Positions 43,417 to 53,230 are shown, counted from the stretch's first letter. The stretch is DNA of 64,000 nt from Methylomonas methanica (GCA_001644045.1 LUUF01000084.1:1-64000); one strand, 5' to 3'. Made by a program: numbers and translations. Notes: generated by a model from the letters alone, not told the origin.

Positions 43417-46145
43417 GCTTCCAGGATGTGATCGGCAATATTGGCTTGGCCCAAGCGAGTTTCGTAACGCACAAACCCGGAGCCGCCATTGGCTAAAGTC
43501 GCGCTGACCGAACCACCGAGGTTGACGTAATCGCGGTCGGGCTCGCCGGTCTGAATCGTAAAATTACCCAGCCCCGGCTCGGCCTGGGCTAAGCGCATAT
43601 GGATCAACCGGTTGTCGTTAAGGTATTGATGCTCCCATTCCACTCGCGCCGCCGGCGTGAACACGCCCCACGGCGTACTCACCGCATAACTGATTTGGGC
43701 GCCGAGATTGCTGACAAAGGAATGATTGATCTGCTCGCCGGTGATGATGTCGAAGCCATTGCCGCTTTGCTCCTGATATTGGGCGATGTTCATGCCTAAA
43801 TACTCCAGGCGCAGATAAGGCGCAACCGCCCATTCCTGCCAATTGAAGTCTTTGCCGCCGCTCAAGGCGAAACCGTATTGATTGCCGGTGGTTGTGGATG
43901 TCGATTGGCCGGCAAATCCGGAATAGGCATATTGGCGATTGAAGGCATACTCATTAGCGCCGTAATTACCTACCCAGTCCAGATAAATATCCTCGGGCAG
44001 ATAATAGCTACCGTAAAATGCGCCCAGATAGGTATCGCTACTCATATTGCCGGCTGAATCGGCGTACTGCGTGGAAGAGTGCGTGTAGTTAAACGCCGCG
44101 CCGACCACCAACTTATCGCTAAGCCGATAATCGGCGCCGCCCGTCACGGTCCGCGCTTGCGAATCGAAGCCGCGATCCCACGCATCACCTTGCATATTCG
44201 CAAAATTAAAACGGGTTTGCAAAAACAGGCCCAACGGCGAGTCACGGAACATCTCGTCGTCGCCGGCGGCTCCGCCCACCCCCTGAGAACCCGATGGATT
44301 GGCGGATAATTGGATACCGTTAAAATTAACCGATAAAGGCGCACTGCCGCCGCCACCGCGTAAGCTGGCCAATCTGGTGAGCGGGCCATCCATCCGCGTC
44401 GCGCCCAATTTCACCGGCCCGGCCATCTGGCTCGGCACCTGATCGGGAGTCAATGCCGCAACGGCACTGGTTTGCTGCTCGGGACTGAGCGCCTGTAGTT
44501 GCAGGCAACGAGTGGCCAAAATGCCGCTTGGGGTAGCGCAAGCCTCGTTTAATGCGGGTGCAAAGGTCTGTTGATTAAACGTTAATTCCGGCGCGGTGCT
44601 GGTCTCTGCCGTAAAAGGTTGCAAGCTCCAAGGTGCCAATTGACCTCGACCGCTGCCGAAACTGCGTATCGCCCCCAATAAATACTGATTTTCGGGCAAA
44701 GTCGGATCTATGTAGATGTTGTAATCGCTGCTGATACTGCTTAATTGGCTCACACCATCCGTCAACACCAGTCGACTGGCATATAGCGCGGCGCCGGGCG
44801 TGTTATTACCATCGACCAACTGCAAACCGTTGCCGCTCGCCACCGTCACCGAACCCCAGGCAAAATTATTGACCGAACCGGCCGTAGTCTGCCCTTGGTC
44901 GCTGCCCGTCAAGCTCATCATGTGTTGCGTAGCGTTCGGACCGCTAAAAACCAGATCCGCATTCGCGGTATTCCAAAGCGTAGCTTGCGTGCTGGCGTTA
45001 TTGAAATCGCCGGTCACGATGAAAACATCGCCGGCACCGCCCACCAAATAGCCGCTGGACCCTATGGAAAGATTATTGAACTGATTAATCGACGGATCGC
45101 TCTCGTAACGGCCGTTATTCGTGAAGTTGCCGGTAAACGCCACCGACGTATTTACCGTTCTGAAAACACCGTCGTTACTGACATTGCCGTCAAACCGATG
45201 CATAGTGTTACCGGAAATATCGACGCGTCCTTGCGCGCTATTGTAGAAATCGCCGGTCCCGGTAATAAGGCCGGTTTGCGCCAGATTGAATTGGCCGGTA
45301 TTGCTTATGGTGCCGGTATTGTTCAGCACGCCGTGATTGCTGAAAGTACCTTGGTTATTCAGTTGTCCGGCGTTGCCGAAACTGCCCTGGTTAACCAGTT
45401 CGCCAACATTTGTCAGGGTATTGCCCGTTACGTTATCGATGCTGCCGCTGTTGACCATCTGCGCCGCATTATCGAAGACCCCCTGGTTGTTGATAGCCCC
45501 CTGATTGGAAAAGACTCCGGCACTATGCCTGAGCGTGGCGCTATTGTTGATCAATGTACCGTTATTGGTGAAATCGCCGCCGGTATCATAGTAGTAACCC
45601 GGCAGGGTGCTAAAGCTGTCTCTGGAAGCAATAGAGCTGAGCGCTATAGAGGTGACGGTCACCTGAAAAGGCGCAAAACCGGATACGTCATTCTGGTCTT
45701 TCCCAAACCCACCTGGGACATTAGGCTGGTAAACAAAATCCAGCGTTGCACCAAGACCTACGAAGTAAGTGCCGGGAGTTTTTGGTGCAGTTAATTGTGT
45801 CGCGAACGACCCGCTTTGGCTGCCAAAACCGGGATAGATTCCTCCCGAAAAAAAGCCGCTCGAGCCAGCCTGAGCCGGGGCAATCCAGGCAGTATAGAGC
45901 TGGATGATACAGCCAGGGCAATAACTGGTATCGCCTTCCTGGATACTATAATTACCAGCCAGATTGACACTGGAACCGGAGCTTACCGTTACCGCATTGC
46001 CTGCACCGGCAATGGACGGCTGGTTAATGGTGATGTTGCGGCCGATAACCGACCAGGACACATCGGATGACAACGTATCGGCTAGCGAAAATTCCGAGGC
46101 GCAAGCCAGCAAAAGACCAATCCGCACTGGGTCGTTTAATTTCAT
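43395..46145 (-). CDS. Autotransporter (type Va) with repeat-rich passenger
   Basis: A 916-residue outer-membrane protein. The N-terminal passenger has Asn/Gly repeats of the form (F/L)xNxGxLNNxG (about residues 190-310), giving a beta-helical or beta-solenoid surface. The C-terminal 260 residues form the autotransporter barrel (RTVTGGADYRLSDKLVVGAAFNYTH ... DHILEAGLRMTF, terminal F). No protease or adhesin active site is recognised in the passenger. The start ATG leads into a weak signal sequence. It is monocistronic and convergent with the lipoprotein gene. Confidence 0.85.
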   Translation of the reverse strand: MKLNDPVRIGLLLACASEFSLADTLSSDVSWSVIGRNITINQPSIAGAGNAVTVSSGSSVNLAGNYSIQEGDTSYCPGCIIQLYTAWIAPAQAGSSGFFSGGIYPGFGSQSGSFATQLTAPKTPGTYFVGLGATLDFVYQPNVPGGFGKDQNDVSGFAPFQVTVTSIALSSIASRDSFSTLPGYYYDTGGDFTNNGTLINNSATLRHSAGVFSNQGAINNQGVFDNAAQMVNSGSIDNVTGNTLTNVGELVNQGSFGNAGQLNNQGTFSNHGVLNNTGTISNTGQFNLAQTGLITGTGDFYNSAQGRVDISGNTMHRFDGNVSNDGVFRTVNTSVAFTGNFTNNGRYESDPSINQFNNLSIGSSGYLVGGAGDVFIVTGDFNNASTQATLWNTANADLVFSGPNATQHMMSLTGSDQGQTTAGSVNNFAWGSVTVASGNGLQLVDGNNTPGAALYASRLVLTDGVSQLSSISSDYNIYIDPTLPENQYLLGAIRSFGSGRGQLAPWSLQPFTAETSTAPELTFNQQTFAPALNEACATPSGILATRCLQLQALSPEQQTSAVAALTPDQVPSQMAGPVKLGATRMDGPLTRLASLRGGGGSAPLSVNFNGIQLSANPSGSQGVGGAAGDDEMFRDSPLGLFLQTRFNFANMQGDAWDRGFDSQARTVTGGADYRLSDKLVVGAAFNYTHSSTQYADSAGNMSSDTYLGAFYGSYYLPEDIYLDWVGNYGANEYAFNRQYAYSGFAGQSTSTTTGNQYGFALSGGKDFNWQEWAVAPYLRLEYLGMNIAQYQEQSGNGFDIITGEQINHSFVSNLGAQISYAVSTPWGVFTPAARVEWEHQYLNDNRLIHMRLAQAEPGLGNFTIQTGEPDRDYVNLGGSVSATLANGGSGFVRYETRLGQANIADHILEAGLRMTF

Positions 46146-46228
46146 TACACTATTGTATTGCTATGCTCTTGAATTTTGGTTCGGGACGAGTCTGCTGATT
46201 AGCCTAGTCGAAACTTTCAGCAAAGCAA

Positions 46229-46259
46229 CCGCATCGCGTCGATACTCGAAACGATGCGG
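46229..46259. terminator. Hairpin after the cytochrome c4 gene
   Basis: CCGCATCG (46229-46236) and CGATGCGG (46252-46259) form an 8-bp stem with a 15-base loop, just past the cytochrome stop in the minus direction. No clear U-run follows, so confidence is moderate. Confidence 0.5.
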
Positions 46260-46273
46260 AACATCACAGCGAC

Positions 46274-46840
46274 TTACAAAGAACCTAAATACGCCGCCAA
46301 AGCCTTGATGTCGTCTTCGCTGAGCGATTGCGCCAGGGCGTTCATTTGCGGGGCCTTGCGCGCGCCTTTTTTGAAATCGGTTAACTGTTTGGCTAAATAT
46401 TGCGGATGCTGGCCGGCCAGCTTCGGCACCATGCCCATGCCTTGCGCATTGTTACCGTGGCACCCCAGGCACATAGCCGCCTTGTCTTTGCCCAGTTTGA
46501 CCAAACTGGCATCGCTGCTGCCGGCCGATTTGCCGTGCAAGCTGGCGTAATACGCAGAAATATTTTGAATGTCGGTGTCGCTCAAGCCTGACGCCAGCGG
46601 TTTCATCACCTCGTTATCACGCTGACCGTTGCGGAATTTATTCAGCTGGCTCTCGATATATACGGCGCTCTGCCCCGCCAGACTGGGCCATAACGGGCTG
46701 CTGCTGACGCCGGCCGCACCGTGGCAACCTTGGCAGGCGGCGGCTTTAGCCTTGCCCGCCTCGATATCTGCCGCATTGACGCCGGCGGCAAACAGCCCCA
46801 GCATGACGATATACTTGATTTTATGAAATTTATTATTCAT
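46274..46840 (-). CDS. Dihaem cytochrome c4
   Basis: A 188-residue periplasmic cytochrome with two similar class I domains: CQGCH (36-40) and CLGCH (124-128), with downstream methionine ligands. It carries the c4 signatures WPSLAGQSAVYIESQLNKFRNGQR and PKLAGQHPQYLAKQLTDFKKG. Signal peptide ends GVNAA. ATG 46840 follows AAGGG; the longer frame to 46933 is spurious. It likely carries electrons to a terminal oxidase. It is divergent from the AspT-type transporter. Confidence 0.92.
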   Translation of the reverse strand: MNNKFHKIKYIVMLGLFAAGVNAADIEAGKAKAAACQGCHGAAGVSSSPLWPSLAGQSAVYIESQLNKFRNGQRDNEVMKPLASGLSDTDIQNISAYYASLHGKSAGSSDASLVKLGKDKAAMCLGCHGNNAQGMGMVPKLAGQHPQYLAKQLTDFKKGARKAPQMNALAQSLSEDDIKALAAYLGSL

Positions 46841-46975
46841 CGAGATCACCCTTGGTTGGCTTGTTGTACAATCCTGACAACATAATGCGCTATCAGGCCT
46901 CTGCATCATAGTCAGGCAACATTGACTAAGCAAACCGAAAATCTCCTCAACCCACTCAAACCAAAGGAATAGGCC

Positions 46976-48637
46976 ATGTCGTGGTTGCTATCGCTTTTTA
47001 ATCAAGATTCCGTACCGCACACGTTGCTGATTATCAGCCTGGTGGTGGCCAGCGGCCTGGTTTTGGGCAGAGTATCGCTGGCCGGCATTCAACTGGGCAT
47101 CGCCGGTGTGCTGTTTTCCGGACTGTTGTTCGGACATTTCCAGCTCAGTATCAATCCGGAAGTGATGCATTTTCTGCGAGAATTCGGTTTAGTGCTGTTC
47201 GTGTACGCGATCGGCCTGCAGGTCGGTCCCAGCTTCGTCAGTTCGTTTTTTCGTTACGGCCTGCGCCTGAACGGTATGGCGGCCGCGATTGTGATTTTGG
47301 GCGCATTGATCACGGTATTGATCAGCATTTTCGGTGCTATCCCCATGCCTGTAGCGGTGGGCCTGTTTTCCGGCGCCACCACCAATACTCCATCGCTGGC
47401 CGCCGCCCAGCAAGTACTGAGCGGGCTTGCGGGCATCGACAGCGAAACCTTGAAAATGCCGGGCCTGGGTTATGCTGTGGCCTACCCATTCGGTATCGCC
47501 GGCATCATTCTGGCCATGCTGCTGAACAAACGCTTGTTTAAAATCGATATAGCCAACGAAGCCAAAAACTTTGCCGACCAACAACAGCAAGATACCCATG
47601 TGCCAATATGGAAGGATTTGCGGGTGGAAAACCCTAACCTTAACGGATTGACGCTAAGGCAAATTCCGTTTTTCGAAGGCATGAACGTAGTGATGACACG
47701 CATCCTGCACAATGGCGCGGTCGATGTCGCCGGCCAGGAAAGCCATCTGGCAATCGGCGACACCATCCGCTTGGTCGGTGAACGCGAACCCTTAGAACAA
47801 CTGAAAATTCTGATCGGCCCGGAATCGGATATCGATCTGAAACAAATTGCCACCAATTTGCAAAGCAGACGGCTGGTAGTCACCAACAAATCCGCGATCA
47901 ATCAAACCGTCGGCAATCTGTGCATGCTTTACGGCGTCACCATTTCCCGGATTCATCGTCCCGATGTCGAGTTCTCGCCCACCAGCAATGTGCATGTGCA
48001 TTTCGGCGATGAATTGAATGTCGTCGGCAACCAGGAAGCGCTGAACAGCATCGAGAAAGCCTTGGGTAACTCGCTGGAAGAACTGGATCACCCGCAAATC
48101 ATGCCGATCTTTATCGGCATTTCGCTGGGGGTGTTATTGGGCAGTGTGCCTATGTATTTACCCGGCATTCCGTCGGCTGTAAAACTGGGCATGGCCGGCG
48201 GGCCGTTGCTGGTGGCGATTATGCTGAGCCGGGTGGGCAACTGGGGCACGATGACCTGGCATTTGCCGAAAAGCTCCAACATCATTTTAAAAGACATAGG
48301 CATCGTGTTATTCCTGGCCTGCGTCGGCTTGCATTCCGGCGATCAATTCGTCGAAACGCTGGTGAAAGGCGACGGTTTTTACTGGATGGCCTGCGCGGCA
48401 TTAATCACTTTGCTGCCCCTACTGATCGTCGCGGCCGTTGGCCGGATAGTCTATAAACTCAACTTCCTGACGCTGTGCGGCTTGCTGGCCGGCAGCATGA
48501 CCGATCCGCCCGCGTTGGCGTTTGCCAATAATCTCAGTCCGGCGGCGGCAGTGTCGATGGCCTATGCGACCGTATACCCCTTGGTCATGATTCTGCGAAT
48601 CATTGCCGCACAGTTGATTATTTTGTTGGTAAATTAA
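46976..48637 (+). CDS. AspT/YidE-family membrane transporter with two RCK-C domains
   Basis: A 553-residue inner-membrane protein. Two membrane halves of 5-6 helices, each with a conserved G-L-x-x-G-x-x-F pattern (VYAIGLQVGPSF, ACVGLHSGDQF), flank two TrkA-C/RCK-C regulatory domains (about residues 205-290 and 295-375). The repeat GLFSGATTNTPSLAAAQ and GLLAGSMTDPPALAFA is typical of the AspT/YidE/YbjL group of putative anion exchangers. The start has AAGGAA. Substrate unknown. Confidence 0.88.
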   Translation: MSWLLSLFNQDSVPHTLLIISLVVASGLVLGRVSLAGIQLGIAGVLFSGLLFGHFQLSINPEVMHFLREFGLVLFVYAIGLQVGPSFVSSFFRYGLRLNGMAAAIVILGALITVLISIFGAIPMPVAVGLFSGATTNTPSLAAAQQVLSGLAGIDSETLKMPGLGYAVAYPFGIAGIILAMLLNKRLFKIDIANEAKNFADQQQQDTHVPIWKDLRVENPNLNGLTLRQIPFFEGMNVVMTRILHNGAVDVAGQESHLAIGDTIRLVGEREPLEQLKILIGPESDIDLKQIATNLQSRRLVVTNKSAINQTVGNLCMLYGVTISRIHRPDVEFSPTSNVHVHFGDELNVVGNQEALNSIEKALGNSLEELDHPQIMPIFIGISLGVLLGSVPMYLPGIPSAVKLGMAGGPLLVAIMLSRVGNWGTMTWHLPKSSNIILKDIGIVLFLACVGLHSGDQFVETLVKGDGFYWMACAALITLLPLLIVAAVGRIVYKLNFLTLCGLLAGSMTDPPALAFANNLSPAAAVSMAYATVYPLVMILRIIAAQLIILLVN

Positions 48638-48706
48638 CACCCATTCATTTGTTTGATGGGCTGGTTAGGCCGTTAAAATCGCCGAACCAGCCCAAACTAC
48701 CCGACG

Positions 48707-49348
48707 ATGTCATCCGCAAACGCCTTACTCGCCAACCACCAAAATCTGGCACCCAGCGATGGCGAATTGTATCTGCTGCAAGCTTTTTACCCAGCAAGCA
48801 TCGCGGACAATTACTTGCAAAGTCTGCTGCATAGCCTAGCCTGGCAAACCGAACAAATCCATATCTACGGGCGTTGGGTGCCGGTACCGCGCTTGATGGC
48901 CTGGTATGGCGACCCAGACGCAGACTACCGCTATTCCGGCGTCGATCACCAACCGCTGCCCTGGACCACCGAACTACAAACCTTAAGAACCGACGTCGAA
49001 ACCGTTTGCCGACAAGCGTTCAATAGTGTTTTAGCCAATTTATATCGCGACGGCCGCGATTCGATGGGTTGCCATGCCGATAACGAAAAAGAGCTGGGCC
49101 CGAATCCGCAGATTGCTTCGCTGAGTTTCGGCGAAACGCGTTTACTGCGCTTTCGTCATGCCCGCATCCGCACCACGCTGAATATCGAGCTAAGTCACGG
49201 CGATTTGCTGATCATGGCCGGCGAGTTGCAACACCATTGGCGCCACGAACTGCCCAAAACTCGCCAAGCCAAGCAAGCACGTATCAATCTGACGTTTCGG
49301 CGGATTGTGTCAACGCCCAATTCGCCCGCGCGATCCGCAGCGCGTTAA
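48707..49348 (+). CDS. alkB: AlkB-type 2-oxoglutarate dioxygenase (DNA repair)
   Basis: A 213-residue Fe(II)/2-oxoglutarate dioxygenase like ALKBH2/3-type bacterial AlkB. The iron site H-x-D is in GCHADNEKELGPNP, with a distal His in the QHHWRHELPK element and the 2-oxoglutarate-binding Arg in RINLTFRRI. It would reverse alkylation damage such as 1-methyladenine. Its last 65 bases overlap the 3' end of the convergent sulfatase gene. Confidence 0.9.
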   Translation: MSSANALLANHQNLAPSDGELYLLQAFYPASIADNYLQSLLHSLAWQTEQIHIYGRWVPVPRLMAWYGDPDADYRYSGVDHQPLPWTTELQTLRTDVETVCRQAFNSVLANLYRDGRDSMGCHADNEKELGPNPQIASLSFGETRLLRFRHARIRTTLNIELSHGDLLIMAGELQHHWRHELPKTRQAKQARINLTFRRIVSTPNSPARSAAR

Positions 49349-51041
49349 TCTTATCGACCAGCAGCTGCCTGACACTCTGCTCCGCCGGTAGCTTGCTGAT
49401 TACCCGGGTATTGTCGCCATCCAGTTTCACCAGAAAATCATCGTTTTCGCCAAACACGCTGACCATATCCCGGTTGTCGCCGCGCCGATGAATGATGTAT
49501 TTGGGCGAGGTTTTCGTTTCGCCGAACAATACCCCGCTCCAATCCGAATAACATTGCTTGCCGAAGGCCAAACCCTGCAAACTGTTAAACACATCAATCT
49601 GTTGATATTGGTTGTTTTCCACGCTTGCCGGCCGGTCGCTGTCGACAATTACCAAAGGGACTTTTGCCGAGGCTTTGTACTGGCCGTATAACTCGACTTC
49701 GGCTTTTCTTAACGGCGTCATCGAATGATGATCGCCGACGATAATCAAGATACCCTTATTAAAAAAACCATTATTTTGTAGTTCTCGGTAAAACAGGCCC
49801 AGTTGTTTATCGGTATATGTAATTGCCGCCGATTCGGATTTTTCCTTACTCTCCGGATTAATATAGGGGTGATGGCTGCTAACGGTTTTGATAAACAGCA
49901 AAAACTTATTTTTTTTATGTTTCGCGACCCTGGTCATGGCTCTCAGATACAAAGCCTCATCCGGCGCTGCCTGAAAATGAAACCGCTCCCATTTATCGTA
50001 TTCCGGCTGGTCGTGGCCTTCTATATAATCAAAACCCACGCTTTTTGCCCAGATACCGGTGTTACCGAATTCCAAATCGGCGGTAGTTAAAAAATCGGTT
50101 TTATATCCGTATTTTTTTAGAATATTGGGCAGAGAATTTTTTATATTATAAAAACTATAAAACGACGTACCTCCGTCGTCGGTATAACTGGAGGGCGGAT
50201 AGAGCGGCTGCAAGCCAGTCAGCAGCGCCAGTTCGCCGTCTTCGGTGATGAAACCATTGGCGTAAAAATTCTTGAATGCCTGATTTTGGCTGGCAATTAC
50301 GTCCAGATTGGGCGTCCAATCCTGAATACCCGAGAAATACCGGCTTTGATAAGCGGAAAGCGACTCCACCATCAAAATAATAATATTCTTGGTTTGGACC
50401 GGCTGAGTTTGGCAGTTTATATTTTCTTGAAACGTAAACGCATCGACATACGCGGGACTATACGGGGAAGCCTCCGACAATATGGTTAAATTATAATCGA
50501 TGACGTTTTTATAAATCCAGGCATGCGCATATTTCTCGTTATCGGCAAACGCGGCTGCCAGCGGCAGGCCGAAAATCAAGAAAATAGGCCACTTTTTGAT
50601 ATAAGGATTTATGGATTTAAACCTTACCCATGAAAAATATAAAGGCAAAGCCAAGATTAATACGGTAAGCGCAAGCACGCCAAAATCGCTTAAACCGTAA
50701 ATTTGCTGTATATATTTATAGGAATAATCGGCGTATTTTATCGCATCGCCCAAGGCCAAATGGGTATTGAAATTAACGATAATTGCGTAATCGATAATAT
50801 AAACTGCAAACAACAGCAAAGCCGCTAGGCGTAATAATGCTGCCAGCCAACGTATAATAGTCGGCAGAAACGATAAATACAGCAATATGAAAATACCGCC
50901 ATAAATCACGGCATCGTTGCATAATACCTGAGTAAATCCCAGTAATCGGGTGCCGGTGTAGTGATAAATAAAATTATCGACATACCAGCCTTTCAGCAGT
51001 AGAGGCGTCACTAAAACAAGCAACAGAACAGCTTTGCTCAT
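49284..51041 (-). CDS. LTA-synthase-like sulfatase/phosphotransferase
   Basis: A 585-residue protein with five N-terminal membrane helices (about residues 3-170) and a large periplasmic sulfatase-fold domain. Family features are IIILMVESLSAYQS with the nucleophile-like residue at the E-S position, NFYANG, and IIVGDHHSM with metal ligands. Relatives transfer phosphoglycerol or phosphoethanolamine to envelope glycans or lipids; the substrate here is unknown. The DNA is clearly more AT-rich than its neighbours, a possible sign of transfer. It lies 31 bp after another membrane-protein gene. Confidence 0.85.
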   Translation of the reverse strand: MSKAVLLLVLVTPLLLKGWYVDNFIYHYTGTRLLGFTQVLCNDAVIYGGIFILLYLSFLPTIIRWLAALLRLAALLLFAVYIIDYAIIVNFNTHLALGDAIKYADYSYKYIQQIYGLSDFGVLALTVLILALPLYFSWVRFKSINPYIKKWPIFLIFGLPLAAAFADNEKYAHAWIYKNVIDYNLTILSEASPYSPAYVDAFTFQENINCQTQPVQTKNIIILMVESLSAYQSRYFSGIQDWTPNLDVIASQNQAFKNFYANGFITEDGELALLTGLQPLYPPSSYTDDGGTSFYSFYNIKNSLPNILKKYGYKTDFLTTADLEFGNTGIWAKSVGFDYIEGHDQPEYDKWERFHFQAAPDEALYLRAMTRVAKHKKNKFLLFIKTVSSHHPYINPESKEKSESAAITYTDKQLGLFYRELQNNGFFNKGILIIVGDHHSMTPLRKAEVELYGQYKASAKVPLVIVDSDRPASVENNQYQQIDVFNSLQGLAFGKQCYSDWSGVLFGETKTSPKYIIHRRGDNRDMVSVFGENDDFLVKLDGDNTRVISKLPAEQSVRQLLVDKINALRIARANWALTQSAETSD

Positions 51042-51072
51042 GCTTGAGAAACGGCTGGAAATGGGGTTGCGA

Positions 51073-51600
51073 TCAATCGCGCGTCAACTTCAGGAAATGA
51101 AATATATCGACTTCGATCACGCCGAATGCGGCGATCCACAGCAGCGCATCGTAAGCATCCAGCCAAGCCGACTGCATAAGCCAAGCCACGACCATACCGA
51201 TTAAACCCACAAACACGGCCACGGTCATCAACCAAAACACCTGCCGATGCCGTTCTACCAAAGACCGCCAGCGCACTTCCAATTCGAGTAACACAATCAA
51301 CGCAAACCAGAGCAGGGAATTGACCACATCCAGCCATTCGTTATCGCGGACGTAGCTACCGAACACCAAGGCAATCACCACAATCAAACCATTCCGTATC
51401 GCATGCAAGGTCGTCTCGGTAAACGGCGCGGCCTTGACGGTTTCCAGCTCGAACATCACCAACAAGATCACCCAAACCAGCGCATCGACCGCGGTCGTCA
51501 TCGTATCGACCGCCGCGTAAATGCCGATATTCAGCGTCAACAAGGCCAATATCGCCAGTTTGAATTTGGGGTAGGAAAGGAAGAACTCAGCGGTGGCCAT
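51073..51600 (-). CDS. Integral membrane protein, unknown function
   Basis: A 175-residue protein with five predicted helices: KLAILALLTLNIGIYAAV, ALVWVILLVMF, NGLIVVIALVFGSYV, SLLWFALIVLLEL and VFWLMTVAVFVGLIGMVVAWL, followed by a final hydrophobic stretch ALLWIAAFGVIEV. No family is recognised. An in-frame ATG lies at 51708, but residues from there to 51600 look non-native, and ATG 51600 is chosen. No clear ribosome site for either. It is upstream of the sulfatase in the same direction. Confidence 0.65.
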   Translation of the reverse strand: MATAEFFLSYPKFKLAILALLTLNIGIYAAVDTMTTAVDALVWVILLVMFELETVKAAPFTETTLHAIRNGLIVVIALVFGSYVRDNEWLDVVNSLLWFALIVLLELEVRWRSLVERHRQVFWLMTVAVFVGLIGMVVAWLMQSAWLDAYDALLWIAAFGVIEVDIFHFLKLTRD

Positions 51601-51720
51601 AACAGTAAGATTAAGTTGAATGCGACGGCGAACGCCAAACTGCTCGTATCGCGATGGTTTGACGAGAACGACTTTAAACCATGATGACAGCCAAACCGGC
51701 GTCATCATGATTAGTCGGGA

Positions 51721-52116
51721 TTACTTAACGAAACACGCTTTTTCCGCTTCGGCGTCAGCGTCTTTCAACTTGGTACGCAAATCCTTGGATTGTTTAGGGT
51801 CGCGAAACGCGGCACCGGCTTCGCCTGGGGTTTTTTGCATCTGGGTAAAGGTTTTGGCCGATTCGTACTCTTCGAAACTGAGTTTTTCGGCGATTTTGTC
51901 GATTTTGCAGCCGCAGGCATACTGGCTGATGTAGGTCAGGCCACCGTGCTTGGCGACGCATTCCAGCACATATTCGACACGGTCGCGGGTGGGATAATCA
52001 TTGACCAATACCGCCGGCTCGCCTGTGGCGGCTTCGGGTTTAGAGTTTTCCTGGGTAGTGGCGCAGCCGCTTAGCAGCGTTAAAACAGCGAGAGTAGCAA
52101 AGAATGATTTTTTCAT
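51721..52116 (-). CDS. Lipoprotein, unknown function
   Basis: A 131-residue protein with a clear lipobox (LTLLSGCA, Cys 18). The mature part has a three-cysteine cluster (YACGC plus ECVAKH) and a charged C-terminal half (KTPGEAGAAFRDPKQSKDLRTKLKDADAE). No family is recognised. It follows the DUF302 gene by 29 bp, so the two are likely co-transcribed. Confidence 0.78.
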   Translation of the reverse strand: MKKSFFATLAVLTLLSGCATTQENSKPEAATGEPAVLVNDYPTRDRVEYVLECVAKHGGLTYISQYACGCKIDKIAEKLSFEEYESAKTFTQMQKTPGEAGAAFRDPKQSKDLRTKLKDADAEAEKACFVK

Positions 52117-52145
52117 GGTGCTCGTTTTTATCGTTTTAGGGATTT

Positions 52146-52604
52146 TTATTGTTCGGCGGCGAAATCGACAATCTGTTGTAACTGCGGGTTCATTTCCTTG
52201 GCGAATTTATTCAAGGCCGGGTTATCGGTATCTTCCGGCAGCAGATGCGTTCTGACGATGGTTTTACCGTCGAATTGATAGGTCACCACATTGCAGGGCA
52301 TATAGCCTATCGCGTGCGGGGTGATTTCCAGCACGACCTTTGCCAGCGTCAGGTTACAAAACTGTACCGTATCGTATTCCGGAAAATTCGTGGCCCCTCT
52401 ATCGCGGATCACCTTCCCCACCCGGCTATGGCCGGTGATGCGAAAGTTGTGTTCGGCAATCGCCACTTCCAGCTCGGCCAATACTTCGTCGTACGGTTTG
52501 CTGGTTTCCACCTGGTAATACGTCACTTCTTCGGTATGCAGAGACTGCGCGGCACAACTTGCAATCAACGGCAGGCTTGCGAAAATGACGACTCTTTTAA
52601 ACAT
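52146..52604 (-). CDS. DUF302 lipoprotein
   Basis: A 152-residue envelope protein with a lipobox-like signal (LPLIASCA) and a DUF302 domain. The fold is marked by an N-terminal helix (YDEVLAELEVAIAEHNFRI), the VIRDRG segment, and FCNLTLAKVVLEITPHAIGYMPCNVVTYQ. DUF302 proteins are widespread in sulfur- and metal-handling organisms, but no biochemical function is established. ATG 52604 is used; a TTG lies at 52610. It is divergent from mobA. Confidence 0.85.
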   Translation of the reverse strand: MFKRVVIFASLPLIASCAAQSLHTEEVTYYQVETSKPYDEVLAELEVAIAEHNFRITGHSRVGKVIRDRGATNFPEYDTVQFCNLTLAKVVLEITPHAIGYMPCNVVTYQFDGKTIVRTHLLPEDTDNPALNKFAKEMNPQLQQIVDFAAEQ

Positions 52605-52621
52605 CGGCAAAGCTTATCATC

Positions 52622-53230
52622 ATGAGCGGGCAAAACAAAGTAAGCGGCGTCGTGCTGGCGGGCGGCATGGCCCGGCGCATGCAGGAGCAAGACAAGGGCT
52701 TGTTGTTGTGCAATAACCGGCCCTTGGTTAGCTATGCGCTGGCCGCCATGACGCCATTGGTCGATGAATTATTAATCAGCGCCAATCGTAATCAAGACCT
52801 TTACCAACAATTCAATTACCGGGTCATCAGCGATGCCGAACCAAGCTTTGACGGCCCACTGGCCGGGATTTTGGCGGCGATGCAAGCAGCGCAGCATCCG
52901 ACGCTACTGATAGCGCCGTGCGATTCGCCGCTGGTTGCAACCATTCATTTGCAACGCTTGCTCGATACGTTATTAGCCCAGGATGCGGAAATCGCCGTGG
53001 CGTTTGACGGCGAGCGCTTGCATCCGGTATTTGCCGCACTCAGAACCGAACTGCAACTTGATTTACAGAATTATCTGTGTAGCGGCGAACGTAAGCTGCA
53101 GAGCTGGTTTCACCGGCATTTGCTGGTCGAGGTGGATTTCAGCGACACGCCGCACATATTCGCCAATATCAATACACCGGCAGAATTGGCTGATCTGGAA
53201 CACAGCCTGACAGATCCGCCGCAGGGCTAA
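52622..53230 (+). CDS. mobA: Molybdenum cofactor guanylyltransferase
   Basis: A 202-residue enzyme that transfers GMP to molybdopterin to make the bis-MGD cofactor. The nucleotide loop LAGGMARRMQEQDKGLL, the DGPLAGILAAM segment and the metal-site DSPL (IAPCDSPL) are intact. The length is usual. It implies molybdenum enzymes such as nitrate reductase or formate dehydrogenase elsewhere in the genome. It is not obviously in an operon. Confidence 0.93.
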   Translation: MSGQNKVSGVVLAGGMARRMQEQDKGLLLCNNRPLVSYALAAMTPLVDELLISANRNQDLYQQFNYRVISDAEPSFDGPLAGILAAMQAAQHPTLLIAPCDSPLVATIHLQRLLDTLLAQDAEIAVAFDGERLHPVFAALRTELQLDLQNYLCSGERKLQSWFHRHLLVEVDFSDTPHIFANINTPAELADLEHSLTDPPQG

